A stretch of DNA of 64,000 nt from Pelotalea chapellei (GTDB lineage Bacteria; Desulfobacterota; Desulfuromonadia; Geobacterales; Pseudopelobacteraceae): positions 238,552 through 302,551 of the forward strand of contig NZ_JAHDYS010000004.1 in NCBI RefSeq assembly GCF_018531195.1, read 5' to 3'. Positions 18,166 to 26,792 of the stretch are shown in pieces (the stretch's first letter is position 1; the number at the start of each line of letters is the position of its first letter). Made by a program: the position numbers and the translations under genes. The notes under the pieces are model-generated. The model searched no databases, had not been told where the DNA came from, and worked only from the letters and a program-made list of their open reading frames with translations.

Positions 18166-19257
18166 ATGATTCCCATGGTTGACCTGAAGACCCAGTATCA
18201 TAACCTGAAAGAAGAGATAGATTGCGCTGTGCTGGATGCTATTGAAAGCAGCCAGTTCATTCTCGGACCCAATGTTACAGCCTTTGAACAGGAAAGCGCC
18301 GCCTACCTTGGTGCATCCCACGCAGTTTCCTGCGCCTCCGGCACAGATGCATTGCATCTGGCCATTCTGGCGGCCGGAATTGGACCCGGGGATGAAGTAA
18401 TCACCTCACCTTTTACCTTCATCGCCACAGCCGAGGCAATCTGCTATGCTGGTGCGACTCCAGTATTTGTTGACATTGACCCCGCAACATTCAACATCGA
18501 TCCATCCCTAATCGAAGCGGCGATTACCCCCCGCACAAAGGCCATCATTCCGGTGCACCTCTTTGGTCAACCGGCGGACATGACTTCCATCAAGACGATT
18601 TGCGAAAACCACAAGCTACTGTTGATCGAAGATTGCGCCCAATCATTCGGTGCATCCACAGGCGAGCAACAGACCGGAACCATCGGCAGTTTGGGCTGTT
18701 TCAGTTTCTTCCCCAGCAAGAATCTGGGTTGCTACGGAGATGGCGGACTTGTTACCTGTGCCTCGGCAGAGCTTGCGGATCAGATCAAGGTACTGCGCAA
18801 TCACGGCAGCCGCATTCGCTATCATCATCATATCATCGGCTACAACAGCCGCCTTGATGACATTCAGGCCGCTATTCTGCGAGTCAAGCTCAAGCGCATC
18901 GATGAATTCAATACCGGCCGCCGCCGGGTTGCGCATCTTTATTCGGAGTTGCTCAAGGATGTAGCGACCGTTCCATTTGAAGATGGCAAAGGTGTGCATG
19001 TCTATCATCAATACACGCTTCTGACCGACCGTCGTGACACGGCCATGGCACTCTTGGCTGAAAAGAAAATTGCCTCTGCTGTCTATTATCCCATTCCGCT
19101 CCACAGGCAGGAAGTCTTTGCGGCCGGCTGTTCCGGCATCAGCCTGCCTGTTGCGGAAGATGTCGCCAGCCGCTGCATGTCACTGCCCGTGTATCCAGAA
19201 ATGCCTGAGGAATCAGTACGGATGGTAGCAGAGACCGTCAAAGCTGCACTGTCGTAA
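18166..19257 (+). CDS. gnnB: DegT/DnrJ/EryC1-family aminotransferase, probable UDP-3-keto-GlcNAc transaminase GnnB
   Basis: PLP-dependent sugar aminotransferase of 363 residues. Seen: GTDALHLAILAAGIGPGDEV (cofactor phosphate region), EDCAQSFGA with the PLP-stacking residues, and the Schiff-base Lys in FFPSKNLGCYGDGG. The N-terminus IPMVDLKTQY is typical. Together with gnnA it would convert UDP-3-keto-GlcNAc to UDP-GlcNAc3N for LpxA. The location between lpxA-gnnA and lpxB supports a lipid A rather than O-antigen role. Other DegT enzymes make many amino sugars, so the substrate call depends on context. The start has a strong TGGAGG ribosome site just past the palindrome. Confidence 0.78.
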   Translation: MIPMVDLKTQYHNLKEEIDCAVLDAIESSQFILGPNVTAFEQESAAYLGASHAVSCASGTDALHLAILAAGIGPGDEVITSPFTFIATAEAICYAGATPVFVDIDPATFNIDPSLIEAAITPRTKAIIPVHLFGQPADMTSIKTICENHKLLLIEDCAQSFGASTGEQQTGTIGSLGCFSFFPSKNLGCYGDGGLVTCASAELADQIKVLRNHGSRIRYHHHIIGYNSRLDDIQAAILRVKLKRIDEFNTGRRRVAHLYSELLKDVATVPFEDGKGVHVYHQYTLLTDRRDTAMALLAEKKIASAVYYPIPLHRQEVFAAGCSGISLPVAEDVASRCMSLPVYPEMPEESVRMVAETVKAALS

Positions 19258-19284
19258 CCCAGTATTTTTCCAAGCTGCCGACCC

Positions 19285-19351
19285 AGAGACACAGGAAACA
19301 CAGGATGAGTGACCAGACGAACCTTACTCATTCCGAATTTCTGTGTCTCTA
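19285..19351. repeat. imperfect inverted repeat (AGAGACACAG type) before lpxB
   Basis: AGAGACACAG (19285-19294) is perfectly matched by CTGTGTCTCT (19342-19351). Inner segments GGATGAGT and ACTCATTCC also pair, giving an imperfect stem of about 25 bp. It fills most of the 111-bp gap between gnnB and lpxB. Confidence 0.65.
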
Positions 19352-19368
19352 TGCATTTAAGGTGAAAA

Positions 19369-20526
19369 TTGCAGAATTCCATTAAAAAAAACAGAAGGAT
19401 CATGATCGTTGCCGGTGAAGCTTCCGGCGATATCTATGGAGCAGACCTTGTCCGCGAGACTCTCCTCCACGCCCCCGATCTTCACTTTTTCGGCATCGGT
19501 GGTGCCCGCATGCGGGAAGCCGGGATCGAGACACTGGTTGACTCTGCCGATATGGCTGTTGTAGGCTTGGTAGAGGTAATCAAACACTTTGATGTCATCG
19601 CGTCCGCGTTCCTGAAGCTGAAACGAATTCTGCACGCTGATCCTCCCGACCTGCTGATCCTGATTGACTACCCCGGGTTCAACCTGCGTCTTGCCAAGGT
19701 CGCCAGAAAAGCCGGCGTAAAAGTGCTCTATTATATCAGTCCGCAGATCTGGGCCTGGCGACAGGGACGGGTTAAAAAAATTGCCCGACTTGTAGATCAT
19801 ATGGCTGTCATTCTCCCGTTCGAAGCTGATTTCTACAAAACGACCGGAGTACCGGTCACCTTTGTGGGACATCCGATGCTCGACATGGTCAAGGTGGATC
19901 TGTATCGTACCGCAGCTGCCGTGAGCTTTGGTCTTGATCCCCAACGCAAAATCGTGGGACTCTTTCCAGGTAGTCGCAGAAACGAGATCGAACGCCTCCT
20001 GCCTGTCATTGTTTCCTCGGCTGCAAAACTCCAGGAGCAATTCCCCGGAATTCAGTTCGTGCTCCCACTGGCCTCCACCCTGCAGCCTGACGACATAACT
20101 CCGCAACTTGAAGCAGCGGGACTTAAAGTCACTGTAACCCGGGAGCGCATTCATGACCTGATCAGAGCGTGCGATGCCATCATCTCGGTTTCCGGCACAG
20201 TTACCTTGGAAATAGCCCTGGTTGGAACGCCCATGGCCATAATCTATAAACTCTCACCGCTCACCTATCAGTTAGCAAAACGCCTGATAAAAATCGACAA
20301 GATCGGCCTCTGCAACATTGTGGCTGGTGAAACTGTGGTCAGGGAACTGATTCAAGACGAAGCCAATCCTGATACTATTGTTACCGAAATCACCAGAATA
20401 CTCACCGATTCAGCCTATGATGCCGACATACGTCGCAGATTGTCCGAAGTGCGAACCCGACTCGGTTGCGGCGGCGCATCCCGTAATATGGCACGACTAA
20501 CCTTAACCATGATGGAACCCCAATGA
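19369..20526 (+). CDS. lpxB: lipid-A-disaccharide synthase LpxB
   Basis: Glycosyltransferase (GT19) that joins UDP-diacyl-sugar and lipid X to form the lipid A disaccharide at the inner membrane. It has 385 residues with IMIVAGEASGDIYGADL, the GGARMREAGIE segment, YYISPQIWAWRQGR, VGHPMLD, LFPGSRRNEI and a C-terminal SGTVTLE donor-binding region. The chosen start is TTG 19369, which has AAGGTG at the right spacing; an internal ATG near 19402 would leave the conserved IMIVAGEASGD with almost no leader. The stop overlaps the msbA start (ATGA). No lpxH or lpxI lies in the window, so UDP-diacyl-sugar hydrolysis must be encoded elsewhere. Confidence 0.95.
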   Translation: MQNSIKKNRRIMIVAGEASGDIYGADLVRETLLHAPDLHFFGIGGARMREAGIETLVDSADMAVVGLVEVIKHFDVIASAFLKLKRILHADPPDLLILIDYPGFNLRLAKVARKAGVKVLYYISPQIWAWRQGRVKKIARLVDHMAVILPFEADFYKTTGVPVTFVGHPMLDMVKVDLYRTAAAVSFGLDPQRKIVGLFPGSRRNEIERLLPVIVSSAAKLQEQFPGIQFVLPLASTLQPDDITPQLEAAGLKVTVTRERIHDLIRACDAIISVSGTVTLEIALVGTPMAIIYKLSPLTYQLAKRLIKIDKIGLCNIVAGETVVRELIQDEANPDTIVTEITRILTDSAYDADIRRRLSEVRTRLGCGGASRNMARLTLTMMEPQ

Positions 20527-22274
20527 AGCCCACTCTTATACGCATTCTCGGTTACTTTAAACCCTACTGGAAACTGCTGGTCATTTCTGCAATCTGTTCA
20601 ACCATCGTGGGTGCCATGGACGGTGCTTTCGCCTACCTGGTCAAACCCATGCTGGAAAGAATATTTGCTGAAAAAGACAGTGGAATTTTCATACTGGTCC
20701 CGCTGGGGATCATTACACTCTTTGCGGTTCGTGGCATCACTCGTTTCACCTACGACACCAGCATCAAGCTGGCTGGACAAAAAGCCATCCAGGATATTCG
20801 CAACGATATGTTTGCCAGCAATGTTCGCCTGGACATGGCCTTTTACAACCGCAATTCCACCGGCGAATTAATGTCGCGCATGACCAACGACATCAGCGCC
20901 ATGCAGGAAGGCATCGCCAACATCGTCACCGGACTGTTCCGTGATGTCGTATCCGCCTGTTCCTTGTTGGGAACCCTCTTTTACCTCAACTGGAAGCTGG
21001 CCCTCGTCTCTTTTGTGGCCTTGCCTTTGACAGCCTACCCGGCGCAGTTGATCGGGAAGAAAATTAAGAATGCGTCAGGTCGCAGCCTCAATCTCATGGG
21101 GGGCATCACCGCCATTCTTCAGGAAACCTTTTCCGGGATAAGGGTCATCAAGGCTTTTGGGCTGGAAACCTTGATCATCAATCGCTTCAAAAATGCGAAC
21201 CTGAACTATCTGCAACAGATGCGCAAGTTCATCAAGTACGAATCCCTGGCTACCCCGGTTTCGGAAGCCATTCTCTCATTCGGTATTGCCGGCGTTGTGT
21301 ATTTCGGCGGCAGCCAGGTCATGGCAGGACGCATGACTGCGCCCGGGTTCTTTGCATTTATTGTTGCCCTGGCAATGATTTCCAAGCCGGTCAATAAACT
21401 GCAGGGTTCGTACAACGTGCTGCAACGCTCGGCAGGAGCCGCGGAACGGGTCTTTCAGACACTCGATCAGAGCCGGGCAATAACGGACAAACCAAACGCT
21501 GTAGACATGAATCGTGCAAGCGGCCTTGTCGAATTCAAAAATGTATCCTTCAGCTATGGTGAAGAGCCAATCCTGCAAAACGTTTCCATAAAAGCGACGA
21601 GCAACCAGATGATCGCCCTGGTGGGACCATCGGGCGGCGGCAAGACAACCCTTGTCTCCTTATTACCTCGTTTTTATGATGTCACTGATGGGGCCATCTT
21701 CATTGATGGGCATGACATACGAGATATCACATTGAATTCACTTGTTTCCCAGGTAGCACTTGTGGACCAGGAAACAACCCTCTTTCACGACAGCATTGCC
21801 AATAATATTCGCTATGGCAAACCGGACGCAACGATCGAAGAGGTAACTGAGGCGGCCACTGCCGCGTATGCCCATGATTTCATCAGCCAGCTGCCAGCAG
21901 GGTATGACACAAGCATCGGCGACCGCGGCATCCGACTTTCCGGCGGTCAGCGCCAACGCATCTGCATTGCCAGAGCTCTCCTGAGGAATGCACCTATTTT
22001 AATCCTGGATGAAGCCACCAGCGCCTTGGATACCGAAAGCGAGCAAATGGTTCAGAGGGCGCTCGACAATCTGATGGTCAATCGAACGACCTTTGTCATC
22101 GCTCATCGCCTCTCCACCGTGCTTCACGCGGACAAGATAATCGTTCTAGAAAAGGGGCGTGTCGTCGAGAGTGGCACCCACAATGATCTGCTGGCCAACA
22201 ACAGTCTTTACAGTCGCCTGCATTCCCTGCAGTTCAAGGAGCGGGATACAGATGAAATGGTTTATACGCAATGA
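20523..22274 (+). CDS. msbA: lipid A export ABC transporter MsbA
   Basis: Flippase for core-lipid A across the inner membrane, 583 residues. Six-helix membrane domain (about 1-310) followed by the ATPase domain with Walker A GPSGGGKTT, signature LSGGQRQRICIARAL, Walker B ILILDEATSALD and H-loop IAHRLST. The 4-bp ATGA overlaps at both ends (lpxB and lpxL) show tight coupling. Its place directly after lpxB makes a lipid A role much more likely than a multidrug one. Confidence 0.95.
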   Translation: MKPTLIRILGYFKPYWKLLVISAICSTIVGAMDGAFAYLVKPMLERIFAEKDSGIFILVPLGIITLFAVRGITRFTYDTSIKLAGQKAIQDIRNDMFASNVRLDMAFYNRNSTGELMSRMTNDISAMQEGIANIVTGLFRDVVSACSLLGTLFYLNWKLALVSFVALPLTAYPAQLIGKKIKNASGRSLNLMGGITAILQETFSGIRVIKAFGLETLIINRFKNANLNYLQQMRKFIKYESLATPVSEAILSFGIAGVVYFGGSQVMAGRMTAPGFFAFIVALAMISKPVNKLQGSYNVLQRSAGAAERVFQTLDQSRAITDKPNAVDMNRASGLVEFKNVSFSYGEEPILQNVSIKATSNQMIALVGPSGGGKTTLVSLLPRFYDVTDGAIFIDGHDIRDITLNSLVSQVALVDQETTLFHDSIANNIRYGKPDATIEEVTEAATAAYAHDFISQLPAGYDTSIGDRGIRLSGGQRQRICIARALLRNAPILILDEATSALDTESEQMVQRALDNLMVNRTTFVIAHRLSTVLHADKIIVLEKGRVVESGTHNDLLANNSLYSRLHSLQFKERDTDEMVYTQ

Positions 22275-23194
22275 AAAAAATTTCCTGGATGATACAGGCG
22301 GCTGTCTTTTACATTCTCACCCTTGTCGCAGCCCTGCTACCCTCTTGGCTAGCCTTGCCCGTGGGCTCGGTGGTCGGTTTACTGTTATCCCGCCTGCTGC
22401 CTTCCCGACGAAAGATTGCCTCTGAAAACATCCGTCTGGCACTCCCATTCATGAAGCATCACCCTCTTTGGAACACCCCAAACCTGACGGCCGAGCAGCT
22501 TGCCGAGGAGACCTTCAAGAACCTGGGACGCTCACTGATGGAAGTCTGCCGGCTTTACCACGGCAGAGGCCTTGATATCATCAACAATATCGAACTGCGC
22601 GGGCGGGAACATTATGAAGCAGCCAGAGCAAAAGGCAAGGGGATGATCCTGCTCACGGGCCACTGCGGCAACTGGGAACTGCTCGCCCTGGGGCTAAGCA
22701 GTATTTTCGATGAGGGGATGTCGGTGGTTGCCCGCCGCCAGAACAATCCTTACCTCAACCAGATGGTCGAAAAGATGCGCATGCGCTACAACAACACGGT
22801 TCTGTACAAACAGGGGGCGCTCAAGGGCATTCTTTCAGCAGCCAAGAAAAACCGGCTGGTAGGAATGCTGGCGGATCAGGCGGTATTTGAGGCTGATGGA
22901 GCATTAATCGATGTTTTAGGGCGAAAAGCATGGGCCTCAAAAGCCCCTGTGATCATAGCCCAAAAAAGTGGGGCGCCGCTGCTTCCCACCTTCATTCATC
23001 GTGAAGGGAAGCGACAGATCATCACTTTTTACCCTGCACATATTTTCGGCGGCGACATGACCGAAGAGGGGGTCCGCAGGGAAAGCCAGGCAATTTCTCG
23101 ATACGTGGAAAATTACATAGTGGCCCATCCGACCCAGTGGTATTGGGTTCATCGCCGCTGGAAACGGGCCGGGGAAACTTCCCATGGAGCGTAG
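22271..23194 (+). CDS. lpxL: lipid A late acyltransferase (LpxL/HtrB family)
   Basis: Membrane-anchored lysophospholipid-type acyltransferase that adds a secondary acyl chain to Kdo-lipid A. It has 307 residues: an N-terminal hydrophobic anchor (about 5-35), the catalytic HxxxxE motif in GHCGNWELLALG (near residue 134), VVARRQNNPYLN, and a C-terminal WYWVHRRWK typical of the family. It overlaps msbA by 4 bp and the PAP2 gene by 11 bp. Whether it prefers lauroyl, myristoyl or another chain cannot be read from the sequence. Confidence 0.92.
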   Translation: MKKISWMIQAAVFYILTLVAALLPSWLALPVGSVVGLLLSRLLPSRRKIASENIRLALPFMKHHPLWNTPNLTAEQLAEETFKNLGRSLMEVCRLYHGRGLDIINNIELRGREHYEAARAKGKGMILLTGHCGNWELLALGLSSIFDEGMSVVARRQNNPYLNQMVEKMRMRYNNTVLYKQGALKGILSAAKKNRLVGMLADQAVFEADGALIDVLGRKAWASKAPVIIAQKSGAPLLPTFIHREGKRQIITFYPAHIFGGDMTEEGVRRESQAISRYVENYIVAHPTQWYWVHRRWKRAGETSHGA

Positions 23195-23867
23195 CGCCTG
23201 GTATGAAGCAATTGTAATCACTGCTGTGCTGGTTGCACTCACGGCAATAATAGCTCTGAGCGGGCTGGACCTGATGATCTCATCCCATTTTTATACGGCA
23301 GGCAACTGGCCTGTAGGGGAGCAGTTTCCCTGGAAGCTTCTCTACCGTATTGACAGAATCCCCGCGCTATTCCTGGCGGTTGCCGGCCTGTGGATGGCCA
23401 CCCCTGCTCTCTTGAAACCGGCACGATGGAGCCGGAAAGCCTGCAGCGGCGTCTTTCTTGTTCTTCTGCTGGCACTTGGACCGGGTCTGCTGGTCAATGT
23501 GGTCTTCAAGGAAGGCTGGGGCCGTCCCCGTCCACGTGATATCGTCCAATTCTCGGGGAGTAAGACATACCTTGAACCCTGGCAGAAAGGTACCATGGGC
23601 CAAGGGCGCTCTTTCCCTTCCGGTCACGCTTCAGCTGCCTTTTACATGTCATCCCCTTTTTTCATTTACCGCCGTAGACGCCCTTGCCTGGCACGTGTCT
23701 GGCTGGCAGGTGGCATCTGCTTCGGCATCCTGATGAGCATCGCCCGCATCACCCAGGGAGGGCATTTCCTGAGCGATACGGTCTGGGCATTTGGCATGGT
23801 CTACCTGACCGGACTGGCACTATCCGTGATTATGGGGCTGAACAAGGAAGACCGCACCACAACCTGA
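23184..23867 (+). CDS. PAP2-family membrane phosphatase, candidate lipid A phosphatase
   Basis: Membrane phosphatase of 227 residues with about five to six helices. The three PAP2 catalytic signatures are complete: KEGWGRPRPRD, PSGH (in RSFPSGHASAAF) and RITQGGHFLSD. It overlaps lpxL by 11 bp and is followed by waaA, so its substrate is probably lipid A, its phosphates, or the undecaprenyl/phosphatidyl carriers used in envelope synthesis. LpxE/LpxF-type dephosphorylation of lipid A is the attractive option, but PAP2 enzymes of unknown specificity are common, and undecaprenyl-diphosphate phosphatase activity cannot be excluded. Confidence 0.85.
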   Translation: MERSAWYEAIVITAVLVALTAIIALSGLDLMISSHFYTAGNWPVGEQFPWKLLYRIDRIPALFLAVAGLWMATPALLKPARWSRKACSGVFLVLLLALGPGLLVNVVFKEGWGRPRPRDIVQFSGSKTYLEPWQKGTMGQGRSFPSGHASAAFYMSSPFFIYRRRRPCLARVWLAGGICFGILMSIARITQGGHFLSDTVWAFGMVYLTGLALSVIMGLNKEDRTTT

Positions 23868-24025
23868 CAGGCTGTTGAAAATCTACTGCGGACCCATGGG
23901 CCTAAAGGGCCAATCTGCTGCGTTGCCACTCGTTCAAAACCTCAACGTACGCGCGGGTACGCCTCGGGTTTTCGCTCGCTTGCACCTTGCATCTTGGCCT
24001 CCTCATAACGTTTTTCAACAACCTG
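23868..24025. mobile_element. MITE-like palindromic element, copy 1
   Basis: The 158-bp spacer between the PAP2 gene and waaA begins CAGGCTGTTGAAAA and ends TTTTTCAACAACCTG, terminal inverted repeats with one mismatch. It carries no ORF. Internal short palindromes (GGGCC near 23900, GTACGCGCGGGTAC near 23950) are visible. It starts one base after the PAP2 stop and ends 16 bp before the waaA start. A second copy with near-identical ends lies at 28902-29040. Confidence 0.75.
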
Positions 24026-24041
24026 CTAATTTTGAGAAAAT

Positions 24042-25373
24042 ATGTTCTTCTTCTTTTACAACATAACCTCCATTTTCCTGGTTCTGCCGGTCAGCCTCTA
24101 CCATTGGTACCGCTCCGTCAGCCGCGGCAGGTCGCCTGCATTCAAGGAACGCTTCGGATTTTTACCACGAGAGGAACTTGCAAAAATCGGTGGACGGCCG
24201 GTGATCTGGCTGCATGCCGTTTCTGTGGGAGAGGCCATTGCCGCCCGTCCACTGCTCAAGGCTTTGCGCGCGAAGTATCCCTGCCATGCGATCCTTGTTT
24301 CTAATACTACCGAAACCGGCCGGGCCATCACCTCATCTTTTCCTGAAAAAGATATCAGCCTGTACTTTCCCTTTGACTTTCTGCCGGCTGTCCGCCGCGC
24401 CCTGGAACACATCAAGCCTGAGCTGATCATCATCATGGAGACGGAGATCTGGCCCAACTTCACCCGTCAGGCCGCTCTTCGCGGCATTCCGGTGATCCTG
24501 GCAAATGGGCGAATCTCTGACCGCTCCTATAGTCGCTATCTTGCTTTCAAATGGTTCTTTCGCCATGCACTTCAACTTTTTTCCAACCTCTGCATGCAGA
24601 CCGAGGTCGATCGGGAACGTATCATCGCCATCGGGGCACCACCGGAACGTACTCTACGGATCGGCAACCTGAAATATGACATTCCATTCCGCCACCTTTC
24701 CCCTGAAGATATCATCGCCCTGAAAGAGCATTACACTATTCCGCATGAGCTTTCCGTCATCTGTGCCGGCAGCTCTCATCCCGGAGAAGAAGAACATATC
24801 ATCAGCGCTTACCGGGAATTGCTGGTCAGCCGTAGTGACCTGTTCCTGGTGCTGGTTCCTCGGCATCCCGAACGGGCAGCGAATGTGGCCGCGCTTCTGG
24901 CAAACGCCGGACTGGCCTACCGCCGCCGTACCGATCTGGCTGCCACATCCGACGTAATGTTCCGTAGCGGTGAGGTTCTCCTTGTGAACACCATCGGTGA
25001 GCTGATGGGACTGTATGCTTTATCTGATGTCGTGTTTGTCGGGGGCAGTCTGGTACCAACAGGGGGCCATAATCTGCTCGAGCCTGCCTCTGTAGGCGTT
25101 CCGACCATCTTTGGACCACACATGACCAATTTTCGTGAAATAGCTGCGCTGGTTCTGCAGCATCAGGCAGGTATCCAGGTAGATACACCTGCAGACTTGG
25201 CCGAGGCATTTCAGAAACTTCTGTCCGAGCCCGTACTGCGACAGGAGCTGGGGCGCAATGGTCTGCTCATGATGCGGGAAAATGGCGGTGCCACAGAGCG
25301 GCATATGGAGATCATTGCCGGATATCTGGACACAAAATTTCCTTCGAATAACACGAAGCAACGGAGCAACTGA
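24042..25373 (+). CDS. waaA: 3-deoxy-D-manno-octulosonic acid (Kdo) transferase WaaA
   Basis: Adds Kdo from CMP-Kdo to the lipid A precursor. It has 443 residues: an N-terminal membrane anchor (FFFFYNITSIFLVLPVSLYHW), then IWLHAVSVGEAIAARPLL with the catalytic Glu, METEIWPNF, CAGSSHPGEEEHII, VFVGGSLVPTGGHNLLEPA and the C-terminal donor domain, all family hallmarks. ATG 24042 lies 16 bp after a mobile-type repeat and has only a weak ribosome site (GAG), so translation may depend on what the element provides. The last residues (NNTKQRSN) are encoded by the arm of another inverted repeat. Whether it transfers one or two Kdo residues is not visible. Confidence 0.96.
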   Translation: MFFFFYNITSIFLVLPVSLYHWYRSVSRGRSPAFKERFGFLPREELAKIGGRPVIWLHAVSVGEAIAARPLLKALRAKYPCHAILVSNTTETGRAITSSFPEKDISLYFPFDFLPAVRRALEHIKPELIIIMETEIWPNFTRQAALRGIPVILANGRISDRSYSRYLAFKWFFRHALQLFSNLCMQTEVDRERIIAIGAPPERTLRIGNLKYDIPFRHLSPEDIIALKEHYTIPHELSVICAGSSHPGEEEHIISAYRELLVSRSDLFLVLVPRHPERAANVAALLANAGLAYRRRTDLAATSDVMFRSGEVLLVNTIGELMGLYALSDVVFVGGSLVPTGGHNLLEPASVGVPTIFGPHMTNFREIAALVLQHQAGIQVDTPADLAEAFQKLLSEPVLRQELGRNGLLMMRENGGATERHMEIIAGYLDTKFPSNNTKQRSN

Positions 25374-25466
25374 GGACACCAATCCTTTTTATTCAAACTT
25401 TATTATTTTGTTAAACCTGTCATGACTTTCTCAGAGTTTACTCCGTTGCTCAATTGCTCCGTGTTT
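25350..25466. repeat. imperfect inverted repeat (CGGAGCAA type) between waaA and lpxK
   Basis: AACACGAAGCAACGGAGCAACTGAG (left, beginning at 25350 inside the 3' end of waaA) is matched by CTCCGTTGCTCAATTGCTCCGTGTT on the right (to 25465) with about four to five mismatches. The AT-rich centre contains no gene. The element supplies the last codons of waaA. Confidence 0.6.
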
Positions 25467-25480
25467 ACAAGGCTTTTTAA

Positions 25481-26566
25481 ATGAAGGCATCATTCGTAAC
25501 ATACTGGCGCCACTTGGCCAACGGTACCCACACTGGCCCTTTCAATTACCTGTTGCTCGGTGTGCTGATTCCGCTCTCCCTGCCTTACGCTCTGATTCAG
25601 CGTTTGAGAACCTGGTGCTATCAAGCCGGAATCTTGAGGAGTCACACCCTTCCCCGCCCGGTCATCTCCATTGGTAATATAACTGTGGGCGGCACCGGCA
25701 AGACTCCTGTCGCAGCCTATATTGCACACCTGCTGCTTACGCAGGGATTGAAAGTCGCCGTTCTTTCCCGTGGATACGGTGGAACGCTGGAAGGCACAAC
25801 CGCTGTTGTTTCTGATGGCAGCAAGGTACTGCTGAGCGCAGAAGAGTGTGGTGACGAGCCCTTTCTGCTCGCTTCCACCGTATCGGGACTGATGGTCGTC
25901 ATTGGCAGCAACCGTCATTCTGCCGGACTTATGGCCATGGAGCGGCTGTCTCCCGATATTTTCCTGCTGGATGACGGTTTTCAACATATGCGCCTGAAAC
26001 GCGATCTGAACATCCTGTTACTGGATGCCAGAAAACCTTTCGGCAACGGCTGGTGCCTCCCGGCCGGCCTTTTGCGCGAACCCCGCTCAGCCTGTCTCAG
26101 GGCCGACCTTGTCATCCGCACCCGTTGCCCCCAAAACGATTCAGGCACCACACCGTTGCCTGGAATCCCAATGTGCAACGCCAGCCATGAACTTGGCGAA
26201 GCAGTTTCCCTGACAGGCGGAGAACCGCTGCAACTTGACAGCCTGCGCGACAAACGTATCCTGGCTTTTGCCGGAATAGCCGATCCGCACGCCTTCTTCG
26301 ATGGACTGCGCGCACATGGCATGAATCTGGTCTCCACACAGTGCCTGCCGGACCACAGCACCTACACTCCAGCCGACATTGCCGCCCTTGCCGATACAGT
26401 GGCTTCCTCCGGCGCTGATTACGCGATAACAACCGAAAAAGATGGCGTCAAGCTCAGGCATCTTCCCGTTGAACTTGCACAAAAAGTACTGCTCGCCAAA
26501 CTCACCATTTCCATAGACGACCCTACCCCACTAAATACTGCACTTCGCAATTTACTTCAAAAATAA
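25481..26566 (+). CDS. lpxK: tetraacyldisaccharide 4'-kinase LpxK
   Basis: Phosphorylates the 4' position of the lipid A disaccharide at the inner membrane. It has 361 residues with the P-loop in SIGNITVGGTGKTP, VLSRGYGG, DDGFQHMRLKRDLNI, and the C-terminal ITTEKDGVKL, the expected order. An N-terminal hydrophobic helix (about 23-40) associates it with the membrane. It completes the Raetz pathway steps present in the window (lpxA, D, B, K, waaA, lpxL). ATG 25481 is the only sensible start. Confidence 0.96.
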   Translation: MKASFVTYWRHLANGTHTGPFNYLLLGVLIPLSLPYALIQRLRTWCYQAGILRSHTLPRPVISIGNITVGGTGKTPVAAYIAHLLLTQGLKVAVLSRGYGGTLEGTTAVVSDGSKVLLSAEECGDEPFLLASTVSGLMVVIGSNRHSAGLMAMERLSPDIFLLDDGFQHMRLKRDLNILLLDARKPFGNGWCLPAGLLREPRSACLRADLVIRTRCPQNDSGTTPLPGIPMCNASHELGEAVSLTGGEPLQLDSLRDKRILAFAGIADPHAFFDGLRAHGMNLVSTQCLPDHSTYTPADIAALADTVASSGADYAITTEKDGVKLRHLPVELAQKVLLAKLTISIDDPTPLNTALRNLLQK

Positions 26567-26612
26567 GCCAATTCATGGCATAGTAATCAACTTTTTAAAA
26601 CAACAGGTACTC

Positions 26613-26792
26613 ATGCTTTCCCATGATCAGCTAAACATACTTGCCTGCCCTGTCTGCAAGGGAGCGCTTTCCATGGACCACGCTTCTCAAAAGCTTCATT
26701 GTCAATCGTGTGACATCAGCTTCCCGATCCGGGACGGCATCCCTGTCTTGCTGATAAATGAGGCCACCACGAACGATCAGATTAGGAAATAG
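26613..26792 (+). CDS. Trm112 family (DUF343) small zinc-binding protein
   Basis: A 59-residue gene between lpxK and the heptosyltransferase, with ATG at 26613 and TAG at 26790-26792. It has two Cys pairs, CPVC near the N-terminus and CQSC in the middle, and the family tail FPIRDGIPVLLINEA. This is the compact YcaR/Trm112 form that often follows lpxK. Its stop overlaps the GTG start of the next gene. The molecular role is unclear; eukaryotic Trm112 activates methyltransferases, but whether the bacterial form does the same is not established by sequence. Confidence 0.9.
   Translation: MLSHDQLNILACPVCKGALSMDHASQKLHCQSCDISFPIRDGIPVLLINEATTNDQIRK

Noticed and set aside
26567..26612. Possible small RNA or promoter between lpxK and the Trm112-like gene
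   Set aside because: Only 46 bp of AT-rich DNA with no convincing hairpin or promoter pair.
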